DNA of 64,000 bases from Prevotella sp. oral taxon 376 (GTDB taxonomy: Bacteria; Bacteroidota; Bacteroidia; Bacteroidales; Bacteroidaceae). Below the pieces are notes generated by a model. That model had not been told where the DNA came from. It saw only the letters and a list, made by a program, of their open reading frames with translations, and searched no databases. Shown piece by piece: positions 52,364 through 60,471 of the stretch (position 1 is the stretch's first letter; the number at the start of each line of letters is the position of its first letter). Both the position numbers and the translations under genes were made by a program. The stretch spans positions 62,001 to 126,000 of the forward strand of contig NZ_PYXG01000001.1 of the NCBI RefSeq assembly GCF_003043945.1, read 5' to 3'.

Positions 52364-54028
52364 CTACTTCGTATACAAGAATCGCTTGATGCTCTTCTTC
52401 GGCGTCTTCTCAAACTCCTCGTCGCGGAGGCGAATCGCCGTAAGCTTGCAATAGGCAGGCAATTCCTTGTTTAACTCGATTCGGTTCTGCTCCATAATCT
52501 CCTCAAGGTCAGACTTGTTGAAGCCGAGCTTATAAGCTTCATCAAAGTCAGGGAACACGAGGCCGACGAGTTTCTCATCCTCCTGGATTACGACGCTCTC
52601 CATGACAAGAGTCATAGAGTTCAGCTTGTCTTCTATCTCTTCAGGATAGATGTTTTGCCCGCTGGCACCCAACAGCATGTTCTTGATACGACCACGGATA
52701 AACACATTTCCCTCCTTGTCCATCGTCCCGAGGTCGCCGGTATGGAACCATCCTTCCTCATCGATGGCTGCCCTCGTGGCCTCCTCATTCTTATAATAGC
52801 CGAGGAGAACATTCGGTCCTTTCGTGAGAATCTCGCCCGGAATATTCTCGGAATCCGTGCTGTCGATGCGCACCAGCTGGTGCAGGGCCGCCCTTCCGCA
52901 GCTTCCGGCGACAAAAGTGGAATAGTCCGAATAGCAGATGATCGGCGCACACTCGGTGGCACCATAGCCCACGGTGTATTTAAACCCGATCTTTTGGAGA
53001 AACCGCTCCACTTCCTGATTGAAGGCGGCACCGCCTATGATAACCTCGTAGAAGTTGCCGCCGAAAGCCTCTGATACCTGCTCACAGATACGCTCGTAGA
53101 CTTTCTTGCTCACCACGGGCATGTTCATCAGTAGCCGAATCTTACTGTTCTGAATCTTGGGGAATACTTTCTTCTTGATAATCTTCTCTATAATGAGAGG
53201 CACGGCTATGATGACACGGGGCTTGACATCCGCGAAAGCCTGCGCAATGATGGCAGGGCTCGGCACCCGCGTCAGATAGAAGATGTGGCAGCCTGAAAGA
53301 AACTCATAGATGAACTCAAAAGCCATGCCATACATATGCGCCATCGGGAGGATGCTGATTATCTTATCGCCCTTATGGAGATGGTCGCCAAGTGCGTGCT
53401 TGGCAAAGTCGGTATTGCTCCACATCGCACGATAGGGAATCATCACGCCCTTTGAGAAACCCGTGGTCCCACTGGTATAGTTGATCATCGCCAGCTCATC
53501 AGGATTCTGCTCACGGTAATACTTCACATGCTCCTTGCGGAAATACTTGGGATATTTCTGCCCGAACATCTCATTCAGATGCTCACGAGCATAGGTCAGC
53601 TTGTCGGTTCTCGACACCATAAGTGAGTAGTCTGGAATATAGATAATGCCTTCCAGACCAGGCATCTTCGTCGCGTCGACCTGTGTAGCCACGATATCGC
53701 CTACAAAAAGGAATTTCGCTTCGCTGTGGTTCACGATATTGTGAATCTGGTCGGCAGTAAACTCATGAAGGATAGGGACGACAATCGCACCATAGGTAAG
53801 CGTCGCAAGGAAGGCACAAGCCCACGCCGAGGAGTTTCGCCCGCAAAGGGCAATCTTGTCTCCCTTGGCCACCCCGCCATTCTCAAACAGGATATGGAGC
53901 TTTTCAATCTTGCGAGCTACATCATGATATTGTAGCGTTGTTCCCTTGTAATCCGTCAGTGCATCATGATCCCAACAATCAATGATTGCCTTCTCAATCA
54001 ACTCGTTGAAACTTGGAATTTCCATCAT
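52364..54028 (-). CDS. Long-chain acyl-CoA / acyl-ACP synthetase-like AMP ligase (2)
   Basis: A 554-residue adenylate-forming enzyme: P-loop-like YTSGTTGFSKGVMIPYRAMW, the A5 motif VGYGATECAPII, YKNEEATRAAI-DEEGWFHTGDLGTMD, RIKNMLLGASGQNIYPEEIED, and the C-terminal KTPKKSIKR lysine region. It activates a carboxylic acid, usually a long-chain fatty acid, with ATP. It lies 20 bases downstream of its paralogue. A start ATG pair (54028/54025) is present. Confidence 0.93.
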   Translation of the reverse strand: MMEIPSFNELIEKAIIDCWDHDALTDYKGTTLQYHDVARKIEKLHILFENGGVAKGDKIALCGRNSSAWACAFLATLTYGAIVVPILHEFTADQIHNIVNHSEAKFLFVGDIVATQVDATKMPGLEGIIYIPDYSLMVSRTDKLTYAREHLNEMFGQKYPKYFRKEHVKYYREQNPDELAMINYTSGTTGFSKGVMIPYRAMWSNTDFAKHALGDHLHKGDKIISILPMAHMYGMAFEFIYEFLSGCHIFYLTRVPSPAIIAQAFADVKPRVIIAVPLIIEKIIKKKVFPKIQNSKIRLLMNMPVVSKKVYERICEQVSEAFGGNFYEVIIGGAAFNQEVERFLQKIGFKYTVGYGATECAPIICYSDYSTFVAGSCGRAALHQLVRIDSTDSENIPGEILTKGPNVLLGYYKNEEATRAAIDEEGWFHTGDLGTMDKEGNVFIRGRIKNMLLGASGQNIYPEEIEDKLNSMTLVMESVVIQEDEKLVGLVFPDFDEAYKLGFNKSDLEEIMEQNRIELNKELPAYCKLTAIRLRDEEFEKTPKKSIKRFLYTK

Positions 54029-54048
54029 AGTGTCTAATATTTGGATTT

Positions 54049-55713
54049 TCAGACCGCATCCCGATAGAGATAGCGCTTGATGCTCTTCTTGGGAGTCTTC
54101 TCAAACTCCCTGTCGTGCAACTGTATCGCGGCTATCTTGCAGAATGACGGCAACATTTGGTTTAATTCTAAACGATTTTGGTTCATCACATCCATGAGGT
54201 CTTCTTCCGAGAAACCCATCTGATGAGCCTCCTCCATATCAGGATGGACGAGTGCCACAAGCTCTTCGCCTCTCTGCAAGACGAGGCTCTCGCTCACCAT
54301 TGCCATCGAGTTGAGCTTGTCTTCTATCTCCTCCGGATACACATTCTGGCCGTTGGAACCCAGCAACATGTTCTTGATACGGCCTCGGATAAAGAGGTGT
54401 CCGTCAGAGCTCATCGAGGCCAGATCTCCCGTATGGAACCATCCCTCGTTGTCAAGGACGGCCTGTGTGGCTTGCTCGTTTTTATAGTATCCCTGCATGA
54501 CATTAAGCCCGCGGGCCCATATCTCGCCCGGAACATTCTCCGGGTCCTCGCTCTTTATTTTTACTTCCATGTGCTTTGCCGGCGTTCCGCACGACCCTCT
54601 CTCGAAATCCGTGTAGTCGCTGTAGCTGATCATGGGAGCTGTCTCGGTGGTTCCATAGCCCACGGTTACGGGAAAATCTATCTCTCGCAGGAACTGTTCT
54701 ATCTCTTTGTTCAAGCTCGCTCCTCCCACGAGAATCTCATAGAAGTTGCCGCCGAAGAGATCCTTGACCCGCCGGCAGAGAAGATCCCTTACCTTCTTGC
54801 CGATAACGGGCATGCTCATGAGTATCTTGTAGCGGCTGTCAAGCTCGGGAAAGACCTTCTTCCGGATGATCTTCTCTACCACCAGCGGCACAGAGACCAC
54901 GATGGCAGGCTTGACTTCCATGCATGCTTCCTGGATCAGGGACGGACTCGGAAGCCGCGTAAGGAAGAACAAGTGGTTACCGGCGGTAAACTGAAGCAGG
55001 AATTCACAGGTCAGCCCATACATATGAGCCATCGGAAGGATACAGAGGCAGTTGCTGTCCTTGGGAATGTGGACGCCTATCGCCCCGCTCAGATAGTCGA
55101 TATTGCTCCACAAGGCACGGTAAGGAATCATTACGCCCTTTGAGAATCCCGTTGTCCCGCTGGTGTAATTAATCATGGCAAGCTCGTCTGCCTTGTCGAC
55201 ATGATACTTCACATGCTCCTTCCGGAAGAACTTCGGGTAACGATGACCAAACATCTCGTTCAGGTGCTCACGGGCATAAGTGAGCTTTTCCGAGCGCGAG
55301 TTGATGAGCGAATTGTCGGGAAGATAGATCACGCCTTCCAACTGCGGCATCTCCGCTACATTGATCGTGGGAGCCACCACATCACCCACGAAGAGCAACT
55401 TGGCATCACTGTGATTTACGATATGATATAATTGTTCGGGGGTAAATTCGTGCTGAACAGGAACGATGACGGCTCCATAGGTTATCGTCGCAAGGAAAGC
55501 AACGGCCCACTGGGCACTGTTACGGCCACAGATAGCGACCTTGTCGCCGGCCTCTACCCCACTATTTTCAAACAGGATGTGGAGCTTTTCTATCTTGCGG
55601 GCTACATCATGATATTGCAGGGTGGCCCCCTTGTAGTCGGTCAGGGCATCCTTGTCCCAATTGTTGATGATGCTTTGTTCTATATATGAGTTAAAACTTC
55701 GTGTTGACTCCAT
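54049..55713 (-). CDS. Long-chain acyl-CoA synthetase-like AMP ligase (1)
   Basis: A 554-residue paralogue of the downstream gene, with the same motifs in the same order (YTSGTTGFSKGVMIPYRALW, VGYGTTETAPMISYSDY, NEGWFHTGDLASM, RIKNMLLGSNGQNVYPEEIED, KTPKKSIKRYLY) and equal length, clearly a tandem duplication. The start is the ATG at 55713 (MESTRSFNSY); an open frame continues far upstream in the same phase into the neighbouring permease gene, but it has no family character. The promoter with inverted TGCACA pairs lies just upstream. Confidence 0.93.
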   Translation of the reverse strand: MESTRSFNSYIEQSIINNWDKDALTDYKGATLQYHDVARKIEKLHILFENSGVEAGDKVAICGRNSAQWAVAFLATITYGAVIVPVQHEFTPEQLYHIVNHSDAKLLFVGDVVAPTINVAEMPQLEGVIYLPDNSLINSRSEKLTYAREHLNEMFGHRYPKFFRKEHVKYHVDKADELAMINYTSGTTGFSKGVMIPYRALWSNIDYLSGAIGVHIPKDSNCLCILPMAHMYGLTCEFLLQFTAGNHLFFLTRLPSPSLIQEACMEVKPAIVVSVPLVVEKIIRKKVFPELDSRYKILMSMPVIGKKVRDLLCRRVKDLFGGNFYEILVGGASLNKEIEQFLREIDFPVTVGYGTTETAPMISYSDYTDFERGSCGTPAKHMEVKIKSEDPENVPGEIWARGLNVMQGYYKNEQATQAVLDNEGWFHTGDLASMSSDGHLFIRGRIKNMLLGSNGQNVYPEEIEDKLNSMAMVSESLVLQRGEELVALVHPDMEEAHQMGFSEEDLMDVMNQNRLELNQMLPSFCKIAAIQLHDREFEKTPKKSIKRYLYRDAV

Positions 55714-55846
55714 TGCACAATCTTTAAAATTCTGTGCAAAGATACTGTCTTTTCTGCACATTTCAAAAAAACCTGTGCAATTTTTTACCTCAAAATAGAA
55801 TATTTCCGCTTTTCCATGCAGATTGCACAAGCAAGCCAAGTGTGCA
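55714..55846. promoter_or_regulatory. Operator array: three inverted TGCACA/TGTGCA pairs
   Basis: TGCACA at 55714, 55755 and 55824 and TGTGCA at 55733, 55774 and 55841. Pairs 1 and 2 are both TGCACA-N13-TGTGCA and start 41 bases apart (about four helical turns); pair 3 has an 11-base gap. Pair 1 overlaps the -7 box and start codon region, pair 2 covers the -33 of the acyl-CoA synthetase promoter. A dimeric repressor site is inferred. Confidence 0.7.
55737..55767 (-). promoter_or_regulatory. Promoter of the acyl-CoA synthetase operon
   Basis: Minus-strand TTTG (55767-55764), 19-base spacer, -7 TATCTTTG (55744-55737): a perfect consensus. The start codon is 24 bases past the box. Confidence 0.85.
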
Positions 55847-55886
55847 ATGTTCTTTATGCCATTTATAGTATCCCGTTTGTCGGTTA

Positions 55887-57134
55887 TCACTCGTAACGCA
55901 TACTCCGGGCGGGATGTATGTGCGAAATAAGATAGCTCGGGGCTATCAGCACGAAGACGCTCACGAGCAGGGTGGCGATGTTCAGCAGGATGATAACCGG
56001 CAGATTGATCTCTACGGGAACGGTGGAGACATAATAGGTAGCGGCGTCGAGCTTCACGAATCCCGTGAATTTCTGGAGCAGGATCAGCCCTAAGCCAATG
56101 ACATCGCCCAAGAGGAGTCCCTTGGCGATAATGAAGGACGCAAACCAGAGGAAAGTATGACGAATCGCGCGGTTGCGCGCTCCCAGCGCCTTGAGCACTC
56201 CGATCATCGTCGTGCGCTCCAGGATGATGATAAGCAGGCCGGAGACCATCGTTACGCCGGCCACGGCGATCATCAGCGCGAGGATGATCCAGACATTCAG
56301 GTCGAGCAGTTCGAGCCACTTGAAGATGCCCGGATTGATTTCCTGAATGGTTCGCGAGGAATAGGTTTCGCCATACCGGTCGATGGTGCGGTTCACCTTC
56401 TCGATCAGTATATCTTCGGTTTCCTGCAACCTCGTGAAATCGTTCACGGTGAGTTCTGCGCCCGAAACCTGGTCGTCTTCCCATCCATTGAGCTTCTTAA
56501 CGGTATAGAGGTCGGTGAAACAAGTAACCTTGTCGTAGGCCGACAGATTGGTCTGATAGATGCCCGCAACGGTAAATCTGCGGGCACGGACGCCATTATG
56601 ATCGATAAAATACGCAAAGACCTTGTCGCCAACCTTCATGCGAAGCTGATCGCTCATGATTTTCGAGACAAGGAGCTTGTTCTGTCCGGCCTTGTCGGAG
56701 AATCTCGGAATTGAGCCTTCCACCATGTTTTCGTGAATGAAAGAAGAGTCAAACTCCGGTCCCACGCCCTTGAAAACCACGCCGAGGAAGTCGGAATCGG
56801 TCTTCAGGATTCCCTGTTTGAAGGCAAAGCGCTGCACATGCTTCACTCCGGGGGTCCTCCTCAGCACCTCCATCATCGAGTCGTTCATCTGGATGGGATA
56901 CTGCTCGCCTCCCTGAATGGTCATGAAATCACCTACCTGAATATGCCCCCCGAAGCCGATGACCTTGTCGCGAATGGTATGCTTGAAGCCAAATACCACA
57001 CTTACCGACAGGAGCATGACCGCCAGTCCGATACCCACGCCGACGGTGGCAATGCGTACAGCAGGGCGCGAGACCTTGCGTCTGTCGCCCTGGGCACCAT
57101 AGATTCTTCTTGCTATAAATAACGGCAGGTTCAT
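55887..57134 (-). CDS. FtsX/LolC-E-like ABC transporter permease
   Basis: A 415-residue permease: N-terminal helix after FIARRIYGAQGDRRKVSRPAVRIATVGVGIGLAVMLL (given by its borders), a periplasmic MacB/LolC-like domain (~60-270), and three C-terminal helices (WIILALMIAVAGVTMVSGLL, HTFLWFASFIIAKGLLLG, VIILLNIATLLVSVFVLIA) ending in SYLISHIHPARSMRYE, the FtsX-type end. It resembles LolC/LolE, which release lipoproteins from the inner membrane. No ATPase gene is adjacent. A 152-base gap with array C lies upstream. Confidence 0.85.
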   Translation of the reverse strand: MNLPLFIARRIYGAQGDRRKVSRPAVRIATVGVGIGLAVMLLSVSVVFGFKHTIRDKVIGFGGHIQVGDFMTIQGGEQYPIQMNDSMMEVLRRTPGVKHVQRFAFKQGILKTDSDFLGVVFKGVGPEFDSSFIHENMVEGSIPRFSDKAGQNKLLVSKIMSDQLRMKVGDKVFAYFIDHNGVRARRFTVAGIYQTNLSAYDKVTCFTDLYTVKKLNGWEDDQVSGAELTVNDFTRLQETEDILIEKVNRTIDRYGETYSSRTIQEINPGIFKWLELLDLNVWIILALMIAVAGVTMVSGLLIIILERTTMIGVLKALGARNRAIRHTFLWFASFIIAKGLLLGDVIGLGLILLQKFTGFVKLDAATYYVSTVPVEINLPVIILLNIATLLVSVFVLIAPSYLISHIHPARSMRYE

Positions 57135-57175
57135 ATCTCTTTTCTCATTGATTTCCTTTTAACGGTCGTCTACTT

Positions 57176-57240
57176 GACAAAATCGGCGAGATTGAACGAC
57201 GAAATCGCCGAAATTGTGCCACGAAATCGCCGAAATTGTC
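57176..57240. repeat. 22-bp-phased palindrome array C (class I, 3 units)
   Basis: Units at 57176-57196, 57198-57218 and 57220-57240; centres at 57186, 57208 and 57230. Unit 1 equals unit 1 of array B over all 21 bases; units 2 and 3 carry TCGCCGA. The flank CTTTTAACGG on the left continues the phase at 57164 and resembles the flank of array B. The array is 46 bases past the stop of the aminotransferase gene and about 40 bases before the permease start. Confidence 0.9.
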
Positions 57241-57286
57241 ATCCTCCTGACGGCATTTCCATCTCTTGATGGCAGTCTCCACGCGT

Positions 57287-58495
57287 CTATTCCGAGCCTA
57301 TCGTCCTGCCGGGATATTCTTCAAGGGCTTTCCGAAGTACGACGAGAGCCCGTTCGAGGTCGTCTTTCTTGAGCACATAAGCCATGCGCACTTGATTGCG
57401 CCCTAACCCTGGCGTGGTGTAGAAACCGGCAGCGGGAGCCATCATCACGGTCTCGCCCTCACAATTGAACTCCTCCAGGCACCAGCGGCAGAACTTCTCC
57501 GCGTCGTCCACGGGCAACTTCGCCACCGTATAGAATGCTCCCATCGGGATGGGGGAATAGACTCCCGGAATGCGGTTGAGGCCGTCGACGAGCACCTTGC
57601 GGCGTTCCACATATTCCTCGTAGACATCCCGATAATACTCTTCGGGGGCATCCAGCGAGGCCTCGGCCACGATCTGTCCCAAGAGCGGCGGCGAAAGGCG
57701 GGCCTGACAGAACTTCATCACAGCCCTCCTGACGGCCTCGTTTCTCGTAATCAAGGCTCCGATGCGGATTCCGCACTCGCTGTAGCGTTTCGACACGGAG
57801 TCTATCAGAAGCGTGTTCTGCTCGATTCCCCTCAGGTGCATGGCGCTGATATAGGGGCTCCCGGTATAGATATACTCTCGGTAGACCTCGTCGGAGAAGA
57901 GATAGAGGTCGTATTTCCTCACGAGATCGCGAATCTGGTTCATCTCCCGGCGCGTATAGAGGTAGCCCGTGGGATTGTTGGGATTACAGATCAGGATGGC
58001 CTTCGTGCGCTCGCTGATAAGCTCTTCGAACTTCTCCACATGAGGCAAGGCGAACCCTTGCTCTATCGTCGTGGTCAGCGTTCGTATCCGCACGCCCACC
58101 GACAAGGCAAAAGCCATGTAGTTGGCATAGGCCGGCTCCGGGATGATAATCTCGTCGCCGGGGTCCAGGGTGCTCATGAAAGCGAAGAGCACGGCCTCCG
58201 AACCGCCGGCCGTGATGATGATGTCGTCGGCAGTTACATCAATCCCATATCTTTTATAATAATGTGTAAGCTTCTCACGATAGCTCTCATACCCCTGCGA
58301 GGGGGAGTATTCCAGCACCCTGCGGTCTACGCGCCGCAGGGCGTCGAGCCCGCATTGGGGCGTCGGGAGGTCAGGTTGTCCGATATTCAGATGATATACC
58401 TTCACGCCCCGCGACTTGGCTGCCAGGGCCAGAGGAGCAAGCTTCCGGATGGGCGACTCGGGCATTTCCTGCCCTCTTAGTGATATCTGAGGCAT
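57287..58495 (-). CDS. PLP-dependent class I/II aminotransferase
   Basis: A 402-residue fold-type I enzyme: HLNIGQPDLPTP, GYESYREKL, TAGGSEAVLFAF, LICNPNNPTGYLYT, and the PLP lysine in DSVSKRYSECGIRIGAL. Amino-acid/2-oxo-acid transaminase, likely aspartate- or aromatic-type. The amino donor is not clear from sequence. It is the first gene on its side of a divergent promoter region with DUF4494. Confidence 0.92.
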   Translation of the reverse strand: MPQISLRGQEMPESPIRKLAPLALAAKSRGVKVYHLNIGQPDLPTPQCGLDALRRVDRRVLEYSPSQGYESYREKLTHYYKRYGIDVTADDIIITAGGSEAVLFAFMSTLDPGDEIIIPEPAYANYMAFALSVGVRIRTLTTTIEQGFALPHVEKFEELISERTKAILICNPNNPTGYLYTRREMNQIRDLVRKYDLYLFSDEVYREYIYTGSPYISAMHLRGIEQNTLLIDSVSKRYSECGIRIGALITRNEAVRRAVMKFCQARLSPPLLGQIVAEASLDAPEEYYRDVYEEYVERRKVLVDGLNRIPGVYSPIPMGAFYTVAKLPVDDAEKFCRWCLEEFNCEGETVMMAPAAGFYTTPGLGRNQVRMAYVLKKDDLERALVVLRKALEEYPGRTIGSE

Positions 58496-58519
58496 TCGTC
58501 GATCGTTCTAATTCGCTCG

Positions 58520-58527
58520 CAAAGTTA
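58520..58527 (-). promoter_or_regulatory. -7 box of the aminotransferase gene
   Basis: Minus-strand TAACTTTG (58527-58520); no matching -33 TTTG. The ATG follows 24 bases later. Confidence 0.6.
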
Positions 58528-58569
58528 CTTATTTTTTTCTACATAGATACCTGTTTCAGAAAAAAAGAG

Positions 58570-58577
58570 TATCTTTG
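58570..58577 (+). promoter_or_regulatory. -7 box of the DUF4494 gene
   Basis: TATCTTTG, a full match to TAnnTTTG, 26 bases before the ATG at 58604. No matching -33 TTTG. It diverges from the aminotransferase box, 42 bases away. Confidence 0.65.
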
Positions 58578-58603
58578 CAAGAGCAAAAATCAAAGACAAG
58601 ACT

Positions 58604-59101
58604 ATGAGAAGTAGAACATCAAAATGGTTCGAAGCGTCCGTCCGCTATGAGAAAACCATGGAAGACGGCATGCAGAAGAAAGTTACGGAACTCTATGTGG
58701 TCGACGCCTTCACCTTTGGGGAGGCCGAAGAGTCCATCACCCGAGAGATGTCTTCATATATCAGCGGCGAGTTTGAGGTAAAGAATCTCAACCCCGCCAC
58801 CTACGGCGAGATATTTTTCAGCGACAGGGATAACGACGACCGCTGGTACAAGACGCGGCTGCAATTCATCACCATCGATGAAAAGACCGAGAAGGAGAAG
58901 CGCAGCGCGGTGAACTATCTCGTGCAGGCCGCCACCATCAACGGGGCCATCAAGAATGTAGACGAGGTCATGGGAGGCACCATGATAGACTATGTCATCG
59001 CGGGAATCACCGAGACCAAGATTATGGATATATTCGAGCACAAGGCGAAAACAGCGCAGAAAGAAGCCGACGACAAGCCTGAATACGAGGAGGGAAAATA
59101 A
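58604..59101 (+). CDS. DUF4494 protein
   Basis: A 165-residue cytoplasmic protein of the Bacteroidetes DUF4494 family: TSKWFEASVRYEK, ELYVVDAFTFGEAEESI, KTRLQFITIDEKTEKEKR. Function unknown. The stop codon overlaps the ATG of the YggS gene by one base (TAATG), so the two are translationally coupled. Only this pairing with PLP homeostasis hints at a role. Confidence 0.85.
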   Translation: MRSRTSKWFEASVRYEKTMEDGMQKKVTELYVVDAFTFGEAEESITREMSSYISGEFEVKNLNPATYGEIFFSDRDNDDRWYKTRLQFITIDEKTEKEKRSAVNYLVQAATINGAIKNVDEVMGGTMIDYVIAGITETKIMDIFEHKAKTAQKEADDKPEYEEGK

Positions 59102-59775
59102 TGGAAGTCGATGTCGCGAGGAATCTACACGGGGTGCTGGACAACCTGCCCGCAGGCGTCAGACTGGTTGCCATCAGCAAATTTCACCCCAAGGAATATA
59201 TAGAGGCCGCCTACGGCGAGGGACAGCGCGTCTTCGGCGAGAGCCACGAGCAAGAGCTCAAAGGCAAGGCGGAGGCCCTTCCGAAAGACATCGAGTGGCA
59301 TTTCATCGGCCATCTGCAAACCAACAAGGTGAAATATATAGCCCCCTACATCGCCATGATCGAGGCCGTGGACTCGCTGAAGCTACTGCGGGAAATCGAG
59401 AAGCAGGGCGCCAGGCACGACCGCGTCATCAAAGTGCTCCTGGAACTTCATATCGCAGAGGAGGAAACCAAGTATGGGCTCACGCTCGAGGCCTGTCGCC
59501 AACTGCTGGAAAACGGTGAATGGCGCGAGCTCAAGCATGTGCAGGTCTGCGGGCTCATGATGATGGCGTCGAATGTGGACGACGAAGGGCAGATATCGAA
59601 GGAGTTCGACAAGGCATCCGACTTCTTCCACGAGGTGAAAGAGCGGTATTTTTCCGATGACCCGGAGTTCAGGGAACGGTCGTGGGGAATGAGCAACGAC
59701 TATCAGATTGCCGTCAGACACGGCTCGACAATGGTAAGAGTGGGAACCACAATCTTCGGTCCCCGCGTCTACTGA
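59101..59775 (+). CDS. YggS/PLPBP-family PLP homeostasis protein
   Basis: A 224-residue alanine-racemase-like TIM barrel: PLP lysine in VAISKFHPKEYI, FGESHEQEL, WHFIGHLQTNKVKYI, GLMMMAS and the C-terminal MSNDYQIAVRHGSTMVRVGTTIFG. Family members bind PLP without enzymatic activity and keep its level balanced. It has a one-base overlap with DUF4494. Confidence 0.94.
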   Translation: MEVDVARNLHGVLDNLPAGVRLVAISKFHPKEYIEAAYGEGQRVFGESHEQELKGKAEALPKDIEWHFIGHLQTNKVKYIAPYIAMIEAVDSLKLLREIEKQGARHDRVIKVLLELHIAEEETKYGLTLEACRQLLENGEWRELKHVQVCGLMMMASNVDDEGQISKEFDKASDFFHEVKERYFSDDPEFRERSWGMSNDYQIAVRHGSTMVRVGTTIFGPRVY

Positions 59776-59800
59776 AGACAGGAATTAAAACATTGGAACC

Positions 59801-59834
59801 GAAACAGGAGCGGGCTATAGTCCGCTCCTGTTTC
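59801..59834. terminator. Bidirectional terminator
   Basis: GAAACAGGAGCGG and CCGCTCCTGTTTC form a perfect 13-bp stem with an eight-base loop between convergent yggS-like (+) and crp-like (-) genes. Confidence 0.85.
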
Positions 59835-59839
59835 TATAT

Positions 59840-60436
59840 TCAGCCTTTCAATGCCGCCGTACGGACACGGCTGAGTGTTTCCGGCGTCATCTGTAAGTAA
59901 CTTGCGATGTAGACCAGCGGGGCACGCAGGATCACCTGCGGCATCAGCTTGCACAGCTTCTGGTAGCGTTCCTGGGCTGTTTCAAAACGCACGAGGTCGG
60001 CATGCACCTGCGAGAGGATCAGACTCTCCTCGAGGATCTTGCGATAGAGAATCTGAATGTTGCTATTGTGGAGAGCCACCTGCTCCAGCTTGTCTTTCGG
60101 CAAGGAGTAAATCCAGGTCTGCTCCAAGGCCTCCACCTGGATTTCCGTTGGCTTTTCCTTGAAGAGACTCTCAATGCACATCACGATGCCGCCTTCGGTC
60201 GCGATGTGCTCCGTGAGCTCCTTTCCATTCTTGAAATAGAACTGTCGGGTCATCCCCTTGGCTATATACATGATGTCCTTGTCGATGTCTCCTTCCGAAA
60301 GAATCATCTGTCCCTTGAGATACTTATGCGGCACGAGGACGCTCTCAAGCAGGTCGAGCTCATCATGAGTCATGGTACTGTACTTACGGGCCAACTCTCT
60401 TGCCACATCACGAGTGTTGTTTGTAATGGAATTCAT
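59840..60436 (-). CDS. Crp/Fnr-family regulator
   Basis: A 198-residue protein with a cyclic-nucleotide-binding-like N-terminal domain (VPHKYLKGQMILSEGDIDKDIMYIAKGMTRQFY) and a winged helix C-terminus (LVYIASYLQMTPETLSRVRTA). No conserved cAMP-phosphate Arg pocket or Cys cluster for an iron-sulphur centre is visible, so the signal is unknown. It is preceded by a rare strong Shine-Dalgarno site (AAGGAGG, 60455-60449) and follows lepA by 35 bases, so it may be co-transcribed with it. Confidence 0.85.
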   Translation of the reverse strand: MNSITNNTRDVARELARKYSTMTHDELDLLESVLVPHKYLKGQMILSEGDIDKDIMYIAKGMTRQFYFKNGKELTEHIATEGGIVMCIESLFKEKPTEIQVEALEQTWIYSLPKDKLEQVALHNSNIQILYRKILEESLILSQVHADLVRFETAQERYQKLCKLMPQVILRAPLVYIASYLQMTPETLSRVRTAALKG

Positions 60437-60448
60437 GGTTATATTTTT

Positions 60449-60455
60449 CCTCCTT
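60449..60455 (-). promoter_or_regulatory. Strong Shine-Dalgarno site of the crp-like gene
   Basis: AAGGAGG on the minus strand, 12 bases before the ATG at 60436. Such sites are scarce in the window, so it helps to fix this start. Confidence 0.6.
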
Positions 60456-60471
60456 ATATATAAGTCTATTG

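Noticed and set aside
52364..55713. Starter ligase of the polyene pathway
   Set aside because: 16 kb away, own promoter and operators, and both are long-chain types; assignment would be guesswork.
54049..56484. An 811-residue single protein
   Set aside because: The part beyond 55713 overlaps the permease gene in another frame and has no family features; the promoter and inverted hexamers lie at 55714-55846.
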